From an uncultured Prevotellaceae bacterium (GTDB lineage Bacteria > Bacteroidota > Bacteroidia > Bacteroidales > Muribaculaceae): a stretch of 64,000 nt of DNA. Positions 7,643 through 16,566 of this stretch are shown here, one piece after another (within the stretch, counting starts at the first letter, position 1; the number at the start of each line of letters is the position of its first letter). Position numbers and translations under genes: made by a program. The stretch covers positions 62,001-126,000 of the forward strand of contig ONJS01000014.1 of NCBI GenBank assembly GCA_900318205.1, written 5' to 3'. The notes under the pieces are model-generated. The model was not told where the DNA came from and made no database searches. It was given only the letters and a program-made list of their open reading frames with translations.

Positions 7643-10131
7643 TCTCTGTAATAAACACGCTTGACACGTGGCGACACACTCGTCAGTATCTCGTAGGGGA
7701 TGGTACCGCGTGCCTCGCTCAATAGCTCAACGGGAACGTGCTCGCCAAAGATTTCCACCGTGTCACCCATCTTGCAGGAGGGTACATCGGTGACGTCAAT
7801 CATCACGGCATCCATGCACACGTTGCCTACCGTGGGACACAAGACGCCGTTGACCCACATGCTCACACGACCGTTGCCGAAGTGTCGGTCAAAGCCGTCG
7901 GCATAGCCGATGTTGACTGTGGCGATGCGGCTGTCGCGCTCAAGCACACCACGACGGCCATAGCCCACGGTCGTGCCTGCGGGCCACTCCTTGATGCTGA
8001 TGATGATGGAGCGCAGGGCCGACACGGGCATGAGTGCGTCCTCGCTGCCGTCAAACAGCGTGCGGATGCCATACAAACCGATGCCGATGCGTACCATATC
8101 ATATTGGTGCTCAGGGAATCTGACGATTCCGCTGGTGTTGAGGATGTGCCGCATGATGTGGTGGTCAAACTCCTGTTGCAGCAATTCACTGCAAGCGTCA
8201 AAGTAATCGAATTGTGCTTGTGTATAAGCATCCTGATCGGTCTCGTCGGCAACACTCAGGTGTGAGAATATCGATGCAGGCGTGATGACGTCCTGTCCCT
8301 TGAGCAGGGTGATGAGTTCGGGCAACTGCTCACGCGTGAAGCCCAGACGGTGCATGCCGCTGTCGATTTTGATGTGCACGGGGAATCCCTGCACGTTATA
8401 TCGTTTTCCTTCCTTGATGAGTTCCCTCGCCATCTCCAGGCTGTATAGTTCCGGCTCCAGGCGGTACTGGAACATGGCCTTGTAGTTCACGCCATTGGGA
8501 TTGAGCACGATGACGGGCATGGTGATGCTTGCCTTGCGCAGCTCGACGCCCTCGTCGTGGACTGCCACGGCAAGGTAGTCACAGCCGCAATCCTGCAAGG
8601 TCTTGGCAATCTCGTAGCTGCCGGCTCCGTAGCCACTGGCCTTGACCATGCCGATGGTCTTGGTGCCGGGCTTGATAAGCGATTTGAAGAACTTGAAGTT
8701 GTGGGCAAGGGCGTTCAGGTCCACTTCCATGACCGTGATGTGCTGCTTGGCTTCCAGCATGTCGATAATCTGGCTGAAGCCGAAGCTGGGGTCACCCTTG
8801 ATGAGGATGGTCTCTTCCTCAAAATCTCCCTTGGCGACATCGCTGATGAAGTCCTGGGTATCATGATAGAACCTGCTATGAGGCAATCCCTCGAAGTAGT
8901 GGCTGTAACGGCACATCTCCTTACCGATGCCGATCAGGCGGTTCACACGCTTGGTCTTGAGCAACTCGCTCACGCGGATGTACAGTTCGTCACCGCTATA
9001 GCTCTCGGGAGCCAGGTCACTCAGGATGACCGTGCAGGGGCGGTTGCCCGCGCGACGCGTCATGAAGTTGAGTGCAGGGGTCAACGAGTAGTAGTCGCTG
9101 GTATAGCTGTCGACGATGACGGTGCAGTCGTTCACACCCTCGATGACGTTGAGGCGTGTGCCCACAGGCGTGAGCGCTGCCATGCGTTCTGCAATGATGT
9201 CGCGGTCAATGCCCATCTGCAGCAGCACTGCCAGGCAGGTGATGGCGTTGTCCATGTCGCGGTCGGCAGTGAAGGGGATGGTCACTGTTCCTGGTTCGTC
9301 CTGGAAGGAATAATGCAACGTGATGTTCTTGTCGTTGCGGTCGGCGTGCTCAATCTGCAGCGGAGCCTCACTGTGTTTGCGTGACCACGACATGCCCATA
9401 GCCACATCGCTCTCGACCAGCGGGGCAATGGTATGGGTCACCAGCGGGTCATCAGCACAATAGACGATGCTCTCGCAGTTGAAGAGGATTTTAGCCTTCT
9501 CCTGAGCCTTCTGCTCCATGGAGGCAAAACCGTCGTTATGCTCGCTGCCCAGGTTGGTGATGATGCCGATGGTGGGCCTGATCATCGCTTGCAGGTTGTC
9601 CATCTCGCCGGTTGTGGAGATGCCTGCCTCGATAATGGCCAGGTCGGTATTGTTGTCAATCTCCCACAGTGACAGGGGCACACCGATCTGCGAATTGTAG
9701 CTGCGCGGGGAACGCACGATGCGGTAATCGTCCTTGAGCAACTGGTAAAGCCATTCCTTGACGGTCGTCTTGCCGCGGCTGCCCGTGATGCCGATGACCG
9801 GCAGTTCACGGAAACGGCGACGATGATAGGTGGCGAGTGCCTGCAATGCCTCCAGCGGTGATTCCACCGACAGATAGTTGGCTCCCGAGCACTCGGGCAA
9901 CGGGAAGTAGTCGCTGGCGACGACAAAGTTGCGCACGCCCTTGTCATACAGGTCGGGGATGTAGTTGTGCCCGTCCCCGGCATCGGTGCGCAGGGCAAAG
10001 AATATCGTCTCGTTGGGCAGCGTCAACGAGCGTGAATCGGTGAGCAGTTGACTGACGATGGCATCCTCATCGATGATGCGTTCGTTGGTCAACTCCAGCA
10101 CATTGGATATTTCGGTGATTGAGTAATTCAA
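7639..10131 (-). CDS. murF-alr: Bifunctional MurF / alanine racemase fusion
   Basis: 830 aa. Residues 1-~460 are a Mur ligase (UDP-MurNAc-tripeptide:D-Ala-D-Ala ligase) with the ATP loop GITGSRGKTT (114-123) and the EAGIS and NLGSEH motifs. Residues ~467-830 are a PLP-dependent alanine racemase with Lys497 in MVKASGYGAG and the C-terminal domain catalytic region VGYGRRGVLERDS. The fusion is typical of Bacteroidetes and couples D-Ala production with its incorporation into peptidoglycan precursors in the cytoplasm. The GSCFA gene lies 57 bp upstream and the LRR gene overlaps its stop, so it sits in the middle of one operon. Confidence 0.95.
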   Translation of the reverse strand: MNYSITEISNVLELTNERIIDEDAIVSQLLTDSRSLTLPNETIFFALRTDAGDGHNYIPDLYDKGVRNFVVASDYFPLPECSGANYLSVESPLEALQALATYHRRRFRELPVIGITGSRGKTTVKEWLYQLLKDDYRIVRSPRSYNSQIGVPLSLWEIDNNTDLAIIEAGISTTGEMDNLQAMIRPTIGIITNLGSEHNDGFASMEQKAQEKAKILFNCESIVYCADDPLVTHTIAPLVESDVAMGMSWSRKHSEAPLQIEHADRNDKNITLHYSFQDEPGTVTIPFTADRDMDNAITCLAVLLQMGIDRDIIAERMAALTPVGTRLNVIEGVNDCTVIVDSYTSDYYSLTPALNFMTRRAGNRPCTVILSDLAPESYSGDELYIRVSELLKTKRVNRLIGIGKEMCRYSHYFEGLPHSRFYHDTQDFISDVAKGDFEEETILIKGDPSFGFSQIIDMLEAKQHITVMEVDLNALAHNFKFFKSLIKPGTKTIGMVKASGYGAGSYEIAKTLQDCGCDYLAVAVHDEGVELRKASITMPVIVLNPNGVNYKAMFQYRLEPELYSLEMARELIKEGKRYNVQGFPVHIKIDSGMHRLGFTREQLPELITLLKGQDVITPASIFSHLSVADETDQDAYTQAQFDYFDACSELLQQEFDHHIMRHILNTSGIVRFPEHQYDMVRIGIGLYGIRTLFDGSEDALMPVSALRSIIISIKEWPAGTTVGYGRRGVLERDSRIATVNIGYADGFDRHFGNGRVSMWVNGVLCPTVGNVCMDAVMIDVTDVPSCKMGDTVEIFGEHVPVELLSEARGTIPYEILTSVSPRVKRVYYRE

Positions 10132-10188
10132 AACTGAGTTCTGCGTTTAAAGTGATAAGTCTTGCGTTTTAAGTTTGAAATGTAGCGC

Positions 10189-11166
10189 CTAAAGCGTGAA
10201 ACCCGTCAGTTCGGGATGGTCGGCCAGATAAGGGTATTCCTTGATGAGGTTGCGCACCACGCTGGCAGTGTCGGCGTTGAAACGCTCCACGGTTTCGCGA
10301 TTGGCACTCATGGGACGGTGCTGCATCCGCTTGTGGACGCGCTCGCATCGTGCCACGGCGAGGGCGCTGCGGTCATCGAGGTAGGTCGCTTGGAACGCTT
10401 GCCAGATGTATTCCACTGCCACGTCGCTCGGGTGTACCATGTCGCTGGCATAAAAGCGGTAGTCGCGCAGGTCGTCGAGCATGATTTCGTAGGAAGGGAA
10501 ATAGTCGCAGTAGTCGCTATGGTTGGCGATGGCCTCGTTGATGGCGACGCGCAGTGCGGCTTTACTCAACGAGTTGGTGCCCAGCCCGTCTGCTATGTGG
10601 CGTATCGGGCTCACAGTGAGGATGATGCGCAACTGGGGATTGAACTCGTGCAGAATGGTGAGCATTTCGTCCAACACTTGTGTCATTTGGGCGATGCTAG
10701 ACATCTTGCGTTCAAACTCATGCTGCGGCACCTTGTGGCAGTTGGCGACGACGTCTCCAGTGGCTTTCAGCCGATAGACGATGGCGGTGCCCAGGGTCAC
10801 AGTGAGCAGTTGTGCCTCTTTCAAGGCTTTGTGTCCCTGCTCGATGTACTGGTTCATCCGGTCGATGGTGGCTTGCTTGTCGGGTAGGGAGTAGCGCGAG
10901 TGGAAATCATAGCTGTTCCACACGCCGCCCTGCATGAACAGGTCTCGGCCTGCAACCGGCTCATTGTTGATGAGTCGCTTGACGCAACCGGCAATGCTCA
11001 ACGGGTTGTAGAGCGTCCCCGTGGGGTTGACCATGGCATTGATGAGCGCACCCTGGAGCTTGGCACCGATGCTGTCGCTGAAACACGAACCCAGCAGCAG
11101 CACCTTGTCACTATGATGCAGCCAGCCGCGGTTCTCGCCCGTCTTTACTGTCGTCCTGAATTCCAT
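10189..11166 (-). CDS. GSCFA domain protein
   Basis: 325 aa with the family-defining motif near the N-terminus (VLLLGSCFSDSIG), which contains the GSCFA-like block. The family is related to SGNH/GDSL-type hydrolases; a later ASDMVHPSD segment could be the Asp/His element of such an active site. The substrate is unknown. No signal peptide is seen. It is the first gene of the operon leading into MurF-Alr, so an envelope or cell-wall link is a context-based guess. Confidence 0.85.
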   Translation of the reverse strand: MEFRTTVKTGENRGWLHHSDKVLLLGSCFSDSIGAKLQGALINAMVNPTGTLYNPLSIAGCVKRLINNEPVAGRDLFMQGGVWNSYDFHSRYSLPDKQATIDRMNQYIEQGHKALKEAQLLTVTLGTAIVYRLKATGDVVANCHKVPQHEFERKMSSIAQMTQVLDEMLTILHEFNPQLRIILTVSPIRHIADGLGTNSLSKAALRVAINEAIANHSDYCDYFPSYEIMLDDLRDYRFYASDMVHPSDVAVEYIWQAFQATYLDDRSALAVARCERVHKRMQHRPMSANRETVERFNADTASVVRNLIKEYPYLADHPELTGFTL

Positions 11167-11195
11167 TTGAAACTTAAAATGGTTGTTTTAACCAA

Positions 11196-11203
11196 CAAAG
11201 ATA
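11196..11203 (-). promoter_or_regulatory. Promoter -7 box of the GSCFA-murF/alr operon (TATCTTTG)
   Basis: TAnnTTTG match on the minus strand, 30 bp before the GSCFA start codon. No other clear promoter is seen until the asparaginase gene. Confidence 0.6.
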
Positions 11204-11440
11204 GTGGTTTTTTGGCAATATGGCCGCACTTTATGGACATTATTTAAAAATAAGACGTTTTTTTGCGCGGTGGAGACAAATTTCATGCCCTTTTCTGTGC
11301 TGTCGTGTGACTGTCACGACGGTATCCCTAAACGGAAAATAAATGATAAAAACCGCTATAAAAAAGACAGTAAATTGTTCAAGATAAAAAGTTTTTTTAA
11401 AAAAAATCTTATAAATTATCAATTTATTAGAAATTTGTTG
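11204..11440. other. AT-rich divergent intergenic region
   Basis: About 240 bp lie between the two promoter boxes of the GSCFA and Lrp-type genes. It is rich in A and T runs and contains one small dyad, GTCGTG (11302-11307) / CACGAC (11315-11320), which could be a regulator site. I see no gene in it. Confidence 0.5.
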
Positions 11441-11448
11441 TATCTTTG
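11441..11448 (+). promoter_or_regulatory. Promoter -7 box of the Lrp-type regulator (TATCTTTG)
   Basis: TAnnTTTG match about 110 bp before the start codon, giving a leader of roughly 100 nt. Confidence 0.6.
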
Positions 11449-11557
11449 TGCCGTCGCAAGCCCCAAAGTGTACTTAACGAATTGTCTATTAACGGTTAAT
11501 TGACTAGCTCTTGCGCCATTACATTACTAACATCCACAATTAAAAACTATAGACATT

Positions 11558-12037
11558 ATGGCTACAAAACTTGATTCACTTGATTACAAGATTTTAAAAA
11601 TGCTTTCTCTGAATGCCCGTAAGCCTTACCTTGAAATCGCTCGCGCGTGCAATGTGTCGGGTGCCGCTATCCATCAGCGCATCCAGAAACTCTACAACAT
11701 GGGTGTTATCAAAGGGTCCATCTCGTTGATTGACCCGGCATCGGTGGGCTATCAGACCTGTGCTTACATTGGATTCTTCCTCAACGATCCCTCCAAGTTT
11801 GATGAGGTGGTGGCTAGGTTGAAGACTGTCCCTGAGGTGGTAGAGTGCTACTTTACTACGGGTAAGTATGACCTGTTCATCAAGCTCTATGCTCAGAACA
11901 ATGACCACCTGTTGCAGGTTATCCATGACCGCTTCATGAAGATGGGTTTGGGTCGCAGCGAAACCCTCATCACTTTCAAGGAAGTGTTCAAGCGCCAGAT
12001 TCCTATCGATCCAAATAGTGATGAAAGCAACGTTTAA
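11558..12037 (+). CDS. Lrp/AsnC family transcriptional regulator
   Basis: 159 aa, the standard length. An N-terminal winged helix-turn-helix (DSLDYKILKMLSLNARKPYLEIA, recognition helix around VSGAAIHQRIQKLYNMGVI) is followed by a RAM/AsnC ligand-binding domain (VPEVVECYFTTGKYDLFIKLYA). Such proteins bind DNA as octamers and respond to amino acids. The effector and targets cannot be told from sequence. It is monocistronic, closed by a strong terminator. The ~100-nt leader may carry autoregulatory sites. Confidence 0.92.
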   Translation: MATKLDSLDYKILKMLSLNARKPYLEIARACNVSGAAIHQRIQKLYNMGVIKGSISLIDPASVGYQTCAYIGFFLNDPSKFDEVVARLKTVPEVVECYFTTGKYDLFIKLYAQNNDHLLQVIHDRFMKMGLGRSETLITFKEVFKRQIPIDPNSDESNV

Positions 12038-12043
12038 AGATTT

Positions 12044-12073
12044 AAAGGGGCGCGAAAGTCGCCCCTTTTTTTT
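12044..12073 (+). terminator. Rho-independent terminator after the Lrp-type gene
   Basis: The stem AAAGGGGCG / CGCCCCTTT has a 7-nt loop and is followed by a continuous T tract: eight Ts in total. Confidence 0.9.
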
Positions 12074-12115
12074 GGAATATTCCAATTAGTGTTTTACTGG
12101 TAACAACGAGAAGAT

Positions 12116-12904
12116 ATGACGAAGATTGGATTGACAAAACAGGAAGAGGAATGGCTGATGTGCGCCCAAGGTATGGCGCATGAGGCAGGGGAGGTGTTGA
12201 AAGGCTTCTTCCGCCGCAGGGATCTCAGTATCGAGGACAAGGGTAATGCCTATGATATCGTGACCGAAGCCGACAAGGGCAGCGAGCGCATCATCCTCAA
12301 TACCCTGCACACCCGTTTTCCTGACCATGCCATCCTGAGTGAGGAGAGTGGCGACGATCATCGTCCCGCCCGTTACCAATGGGTTATCGATCCGCTTGAT
12401 GGCACGGTAAACTACAGCGCGGGCATTGCGACCTATTGCATCTCCATTGGATTGAAGGTGGATGGTGAAACTAGGATGGGTTATGTCTATGCTCCGACAC
12501 TGGATGAGGAGTTCTGGGCCATCAAGGGCAAGGGCGCCTATGGCCATGGCGAACGTCTGCAGGTAAAGTCCACTACCGAGTTGCAGCGTGCAGTGGTTTC
12601 CACGGGCTTCCCCTATGACAAGGCGACCAATACTGACAACAACCTGGACCGCTTTGCCCAAGTTATGCCTCGCGTCAGGGGCATCAGGCGCCTGGGCTCG
12701 GCAGCAATGGACCTGTGCTATGTCGCTGCGGGCTGGCTCGACGGCTACTGGGAATTGAACCTCAAGGAGTGGGATGCCTGTGCTGGTGAACTCATCGCCC
12801 TTGAGGCTGGAGCCTTCGTCAAGCGTTACCGTGAGGATCATGGCATCTGCATCCTGGCGGCATGTCCCGGCATCGCTCCCCAACTGCTGGAGATGGTCGA
12901 GTAA
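12116..12904 (+). CDS. Inositol monophosphatase family phosphatase
   Basis: 262 aa. The Mg2+-dependent phosphatase motifs are present: VTEAD (49-53), EESG (76-79), DPLDGT (92-97) and EWDACAG with Asp220. The family includes SuhB, CysQ and archaeal-type IMPase/FBPase. Sequence alone does not settle whether the substrate is inositol phosphate, 3'-phosphoadenosine phosphate or another sugar phosphate. It is cytoplasmic. No clear promoter box was found between the Lrp terminator and the start. Confidence 0.88.
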   Translation: MTKIGLTKQEEEWLMCAQGMAHEAGEVLKGFFRRRDLSIEDKGNAYDIVTEADKGSERIILNTLHTRFPDHAILSEESGDDHRPARYQWVIDPLDGTVNYSAGIATYCISIGLKVDGETRMGYVYAPTLDEEFWAIKGKGAYGHGERLQVKSTTELQRAVVSTGFPYDKATNTDNNLDRFAQVMPRVRGIRRLGSAAMDLCYVAAGWLDGYWELNLKEWDACAGELIALEAGAFVKRYREDHGICILAACPGIAPQLLEMVE

Positions 12905-12983
12905 ACGTTACTCCGCCACAGCACATACACAGGGTTTAACGATGTTTAACAAATTCACTCGTTGTTGAACATTGGGCGCTGCG

Positions 12984-12991
12984 TATCTTTG
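12984..12991 (+). promoter_or_regulatory. Promoter -7 box of the FKBP gene (TATCTTTG)
   Basis: TAnnTTTG with TTG repeats about 20 bp upstream (12962-12966). The leader is about 30 nt. Confidence 0.6.
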
Positions 12992-13029
12992 TAGCATCGA
13001 TCATCCTAATTTAAAATATCCATAATACT

Positions 13030-14304
13030 ATGATGAAAAGACTCTTTTACTCTATTGTGATGACCCTTGTGGCGTTCACCGCCCTTGGCCACACCACTCG
13101 ACAAATCACCCATGACGAGAACCAATATACTGAATACCAGTCTATTTCGCCCGAAGCAACCAAGGCCGTCGACTCGCTGAGTATTTTTCTCGGCGACTAT
13201 TATGGAATTGAATTAGGCAAGGAATGGCGCGGCTTTCCTGATGCAGACATCCATATCGCACAAGTCACCAAAACCATCAACCAGATGTTCAATAGCCCAG
13301 AGGATAAATATTTCATCTTCGGAAAGCTGTTCGGACAAACGTTAGCCCAAATAAATCAGGAGTTCAGGAATGACCATGGCTGCGATCTCAACAAACAACT
13401 GCTTTTAGAGCATCTGAAGGCTGAATTATTGACCGAGAATCCCATTGACGATCTCACAGCATACGCCATGGACGTAAAAATGAATGATTTCTTGGAGCAA
13501 ATTAATTCCAACAGCGAGTGCCCAAGCGACGCCTTAATCGACTCGTTAAGCAGCACAATGGGCACTATGGATGGTTTCAAGTTGCGCAACATCTTTAGCG
13601 AGCCAGACGCAGACTTTGAACAGTTCTTCAAAAGCATTGAATACAACTTTGAACAAATCATCAAAGGCATTGAATACGGCTTTGAACAGGAATACGATAA
13701 AACCTCCGAGGATGAACAAGTGGGATTCCAAATCGTTCAAACATTTGATGATATCCAGAGGCGAGCATGCATGCCGCTTAACAAAGGCCTCTTCATGGAG
13801 CACCTGATCAGTGGATTGAGTGTCGAATCCTTCGACGAAGAAGAGAATCGAACACTGGATGAAAAAATTGACTCGTTGATAGAAAGGGTCGCCGGACTTT
13901 CTCCCGATGGTATCGCCAACAAGAAAGCCGGCGAGGCCTATATGGAACAATTACGCAAGGACAAGAGTTTCAAGTTCACCAAGAGCGGTCTGGCCTATAA
14001 AATGCTGAAGGAGGGCAAGGGTAAGAATTATACCGAAGATAATGAGGGAAACTATGTGGGAAACTATGTGGGCAAGCACCTTGACGGCACCGTGTTTGAC
14101 TCGAGTGAAGGCGAACTCATGCCCCTTAGTATCGAATTTCAGATTGAAGGCGTTTCCGAAATACTGCAACTCATGAAGCCCGGCGGCAAGGCAATCGTTG
14201 TCGTCCCAAGCAATTTGGCCTATGGCATCAGTTCTATCAACTACGCAATCGGCCCCAACGAAACCCTCATCTTCGAAATTGAAATCATCGACAGCCAGCA
14301 ATAA
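13030..14304 (+). CDS. Secreted FKBP-type peptidyl-prolyl isomerase
   Basis: 424 aa with a signal peptide (MMKRLFYSIVMTLVAFTALGHT). Two related helical regions around residues 50-150 and 190-310 resemble FKBP_N dimerisation modules. A C-terminal FKBP domain (~320-424) retains GKHLDGTVFDSS and NLAYG and ends in LIFEIEIID. It probably assists folding of periplasmic or surface proteins. The helical region has an 11-residue tandem repeat (FEQFFKSIEYN / FEQIIKGIEYG), encoded by a 33-bp DNA repeat. The GC content is lower than in neighbouring genes. Confidence 0.85.
   Translation: MMKRLFYSIVMTLVAFTALGHTTRQITHDENQYTEYQSISPEATKAVDSLSIFLGDYYGIELGKEWRGFPDADIHIAQVTKTINQMFNSPEDKYFIFGKLFGQTLAQINQEFRNDHGCDLNKQLLLEHLKAELLTENPIDDLTAYAMDVKMNDFLEQINSNSECPSDALIDSLSSTMGTMDGFKLRNIFSEPDADFEQFFKSIEYNFEQIIKGIEYGFEQEYDKTSEDEQVGFQIVQTFDDIQRRACMPLNKGLFMEHLISGLSVESFDEEENRTLDEKIDSLIERVAGLSPDGIANKKAGEAYMEQLRKDKSFKFTKSGLAYKMLKEGKGKNYTEDNEGNYVGNYVGKHLDGTVFDSSEGELMPLSIEFQIEGVSEILQLMKPGGKAIVVVPSNLAYGISSINYAIGPNETLIFEIEIIDSQQ
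13617..13690 (+). repeat. 33-bp in-frame tandem repeat inside the FKBP gene
   Basis: Two near-identical 33-bp units and part of a third start with CTTTGAACA. They encode 11-residue helical repeats. Copy number could vary without a frameshift. Confidence 0.75.
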
Positions 14305-14386
14305 TTTGCTTCGGACTGCCTATAATTTAGGATAGCGTCAATTGAAAATCTCATGCACTTATACATTGTATTGACAATATTTGCAT

Positions 14387-14394
14387 TACCTTTG
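14387..14394 (+). promoter_or_regulatory. Promoter -7 box of trpS (TACCTTTG)
   Basis: TAnnTTTG match with a TTG element (14365-14367) 19 bp upstream. The predicted leader is about 28 nt. Confidence 0.65.
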
Positions 14395-14428
14395 CAGTCT
14401 ATTAATTGAAAATACAAAAAATCAGAAT

Positions 14429-15505
14429 ATGGATAACAAGAAGATTGTTTTAAGCGGAATCCGCCCCACTGGACAGTTGCACCTGGGCAACTACCTGGGC
14501 GCATTGAGTAACTTTGTAAAGATGCAGAACGAGGGCAAGTATGACAGTTATTACTTCATTGCCGACCTGCATGCCCTGACAACCAACCCCGACCCCAAGG
14601 AACTGCACACCAACGTGCGTCACATCCTGGCCGAGTATCTGGCAGCAGGATTGGACCCCGAGAAATCCACCATCTTTGTACAGAGTGATGTGCCCGAGGT
14701 GAGCGAGATGTACCTGCTGCTCAACATGCACGTGGGCATCGGCGAACTGATGCGCACCGCCGCCTTCAAGGACAAGGCCCGCAAGGCATTAGGTATCACG
14801 GCTCCCACTCAGGGCGATGACGACGAGGATGTCGCCAAGGAAATCATTGGTGCCAGCACCAACAAGCGTGTCAATGCCGGTCTGTTGACCTATCCCACGC
14901 TGATGGCTGTGGACATCCTTATCCAGCGCGCCGACTTTGTGCCCGTTGGCAAGGATCAGGAGCAGCACTTGGAGCTGACGCGCCGTTTCGCCCGTCGCTT
15001 CAACTCGTTCTATAAGACCGAGTACTTCAAGGAACCGCAGAACTTCAACTTCGGCAGCGCACCTGTCAAGGTGCCCGGCCTGGACGGCAGCGGCAAGATG
15101 GGCAAGAGCGAGGGCAACTGCATCTACCTCGTTGACGAGGAGAAGGCCATCCGCAAGAAGGTGATGCGTGCCGTGACCGACGGCGGTCCCACCGAGCCCA
15201 ACCAGCCGATGGCCGAGCCGGTACAGAACCTCTTCACGATTCTCAAACTCGTCGGCACGCCAGACAAGGTGGAGTACTTCACCGAGGCCTATAACAACTG
15301 CTCGATCCGCTACGGTGACCTCAAGAAGGAGATTGCCGAGGATATCGTGGCGCTGACCACGCCCATCCGCGAGCGCATCCTGGACATCGAGAACGATGAT
15401 GCCTATCTGCACCGCGTCCTGGAGATGGGTGCTGAGCGTGCCCGCGCCCGTGCCGGCAAGACCCTTGCCGACGTGCGCGAGATTATGGGTATCACCAAGT
15501 TCTGA
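14429..15505 (+). CDS. trpS: Tryptophanyl-tRNA synthetase
   Basis: 358 aa class I synthetase that charges tRNA-Trp. The HIGH-like motif is QLHLGNYLG (16-24) and the KMSKS loop is KMGKS (223-227) in GSGKMGKSEGN. The start at 14429 (MDNKKIVLSG) is chosen because the predicted transcription start would leave the earlier in-frame ATG (14381) outside the mRNA. It stands alone with its own promoter. Confidence 0.95.
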   Translation: MDNKKIVLSGIRPTGQLHLGNYLGALSNFVKMQNEGKYDSYYFIADLHALTTNPDPKELHTNVRHILAEYLAAGLDPEKSTIFVQSDVPEVSEMYLLLNMHVGIGELMRTAAFKDKARKALGITAPTQGDDDEDVAKEIIGASTNKRVNAGLLTYPTLMAVDILIQRADFVPVGKDQEQHLELTRRFARRFNSFYKTEYFKEPQNFNFGSAPVKVPGLDGSGKMGKSEGNCIYLVDEEKAIRKKVMRAVTDGGPTEPNQPMAEPVQNLFTILKLVGTPDKVEYFTEAYNNCSIRYGDLKKEIAEDIVALTTPIRERILDIENDDAYLHRVLEMGAERARARAGKTLADVREIMGITKF

Positions 15506-15531
15506 TACGACAACTGTCACCGTGCATTAAA

Positions 15532-15566
15532 AGGAAAACAATAAGTACTATAAATACAAACTATTC
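15532..15566 (+). repeat. Dispersed AAAAGGAAAACAATAAGTAC repeat, single copy
   Basis: The segment starting AAAAGGAAAACAATAAGTAC and ending TATAAATACAAAC matches the A-rich core of the tandem array at 49643-50103. Other copies are at 17443-17473 and 54211-54232 (both inverted). Confidence 0.65.
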
Positions 15567-15605
15567 ATTATCAGAATATTGTATTTATTGTCTTCAATTT
15601 AGGTC

Positions 15606-16316
15606 ATGAAAGGCTATATCGAGGACAAAGAGTTCGGAAAGATACATGTGGAACTGCGCCGAGGCATGACCTCGGTGCGGTTCACTTATCATGCCGATGG
15701 CCAGTTGCTGATGCGGGCGCCATTGGGCGTCTCGGTGGCAGACCTGCAGCGTATGGTGGACATGAACCGCGAGCGATTGCGCACCTTTCCGCGTCCAGAC
15801 TCGGTAACTTTCCACTTGGGACAGGCCATCGAGTGCTACAAGTGCCAGGTTGTCATTGAGTCACAGAGCCGTATGCCGGGCTATATCCTCAACCATTGGG
15901 ATGGCGACACATTACACCTGCAAGTCCATGAGAGTGCCAATCTTGATGACGACAATGTCAAGCGCACCCTTTCCAGCGTTATCGGGCGTGCCATGGACGT
16001 TCAAGCCCATGCCGTGTTGTTGCCGTTTGCCCAACGCGTGGCTGACGAGTTGGGACTCCAGCCCGCAGGCTTTGAAATCGGTCGTGGCATGAGGAAGTTG
16101 GGGCATTGCACCGTCAAAAAGGTCATCCAACTTTCCCGCAACCTCATGTTCCTGCCCGAACAGCTCATCCGTTACATCATCTGCCATGAGCTGGCCCACT
16201 TGACCCACATGAACCATTCCCCCGAGTTCCACGCCCTGTGTAACCAATACACAGGTGGCCATGAAAAAGACCTCGAGCAACAACTCCGCCACTTCCGCTT
16301 CCCCATCCTGAAATAA
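15606..16316 (+). CDS. YgjP-like (DUF45) metallopeptidase domain protein
   Basis: 236 aa. It has a C-terminal zinc-protease motif, HELAHLTHMNHSPEFH, with His194, Glu195, His198 and third ligand His204. This is the signature of the YgjP/DUF45 family, related to SprT/WLM proteins. A role in DNA-protein crosslink or protein turnover has been proposed for relatives, but the substrate is unknown. No signal peptide is seen. A repeat copy lies just upstream, and no clear promoter box was found. Confidence 0.85.
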   Translation: MKGYIEDKEFGKIHVELRRGMTSVRFTYHADGQLLMRAPLGVSVADLQRMVDMNRERLRTFPRPDSVTFHLGQAIECYKCQVVIESQSRMPGYILNHWDGDTLHLQVHESANLDDDNVKRTLSSVIGRAMDVQAHAVLLPFAQRVADELGLQPAGFEIGRGMRKLGHCTVKKVIQLSRNLMFLPEQLIRYIICHELAHLTHMNHSPEFHALCNQYTGGHEKDLEQQLRHFRFPILK

Positions 16317-16386
16317 TCTATGACAACTTAATCAACGTGAGTTCAACGAAAATAAAGCGTTGATGCTCAGTTCATCCACAATGTAG

Positions 16387-16408
16387 AGACGCAAAATTTT
16401 GCGTCTCC
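16387..16408. repeat. 22-bp perfect palindrome GAGACGCAAAATTTTGCGTCTC
   Basis: A self-complementary element lies 70 bp after the metallopeptidase gene. It has no T run, so it is more a REP-like palindrome than a standard terminator. From memory, very similar GAGACGC-AAAA-TTTT-GCGTCTC sequences recur in Bacteroidetes and cyanobacteria. Confidence 0.75.
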
Positions 16409-16483
16409 AGTGCAGCATTTAGTCATGTCTCTACTGGTCATCTTGCCAAGTTCCACCAATGAGCAAAAAAATTTCTTCAAAAA

Positions 16484-16514
16484 TTTGGTATATATATATA
16501 TATATATAACTTTG
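16484..16514 (+). promoter_or_regulatory. Promoter with (TA)10 spacer, candidate phase-variable
   Basis: TTTG (16484-16487) and TAACTTTG (16507-16514) sit at the consensus 19-bp distance. The spacer is almost wholly a (TA)10 microsatellite (16489-16508) that runs into the -7 box. Loss or gain of a TA unit would change the -33/-7 spacing by 2 bp. It drives the dockerin protein gene 53 bp downstream. Confidence 0.7.
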
Positions 16515-16566
16515 TGGGCAGAATAAATTTATCCGTTATTGTTTAATTCTAAATTATTTGTCTATC

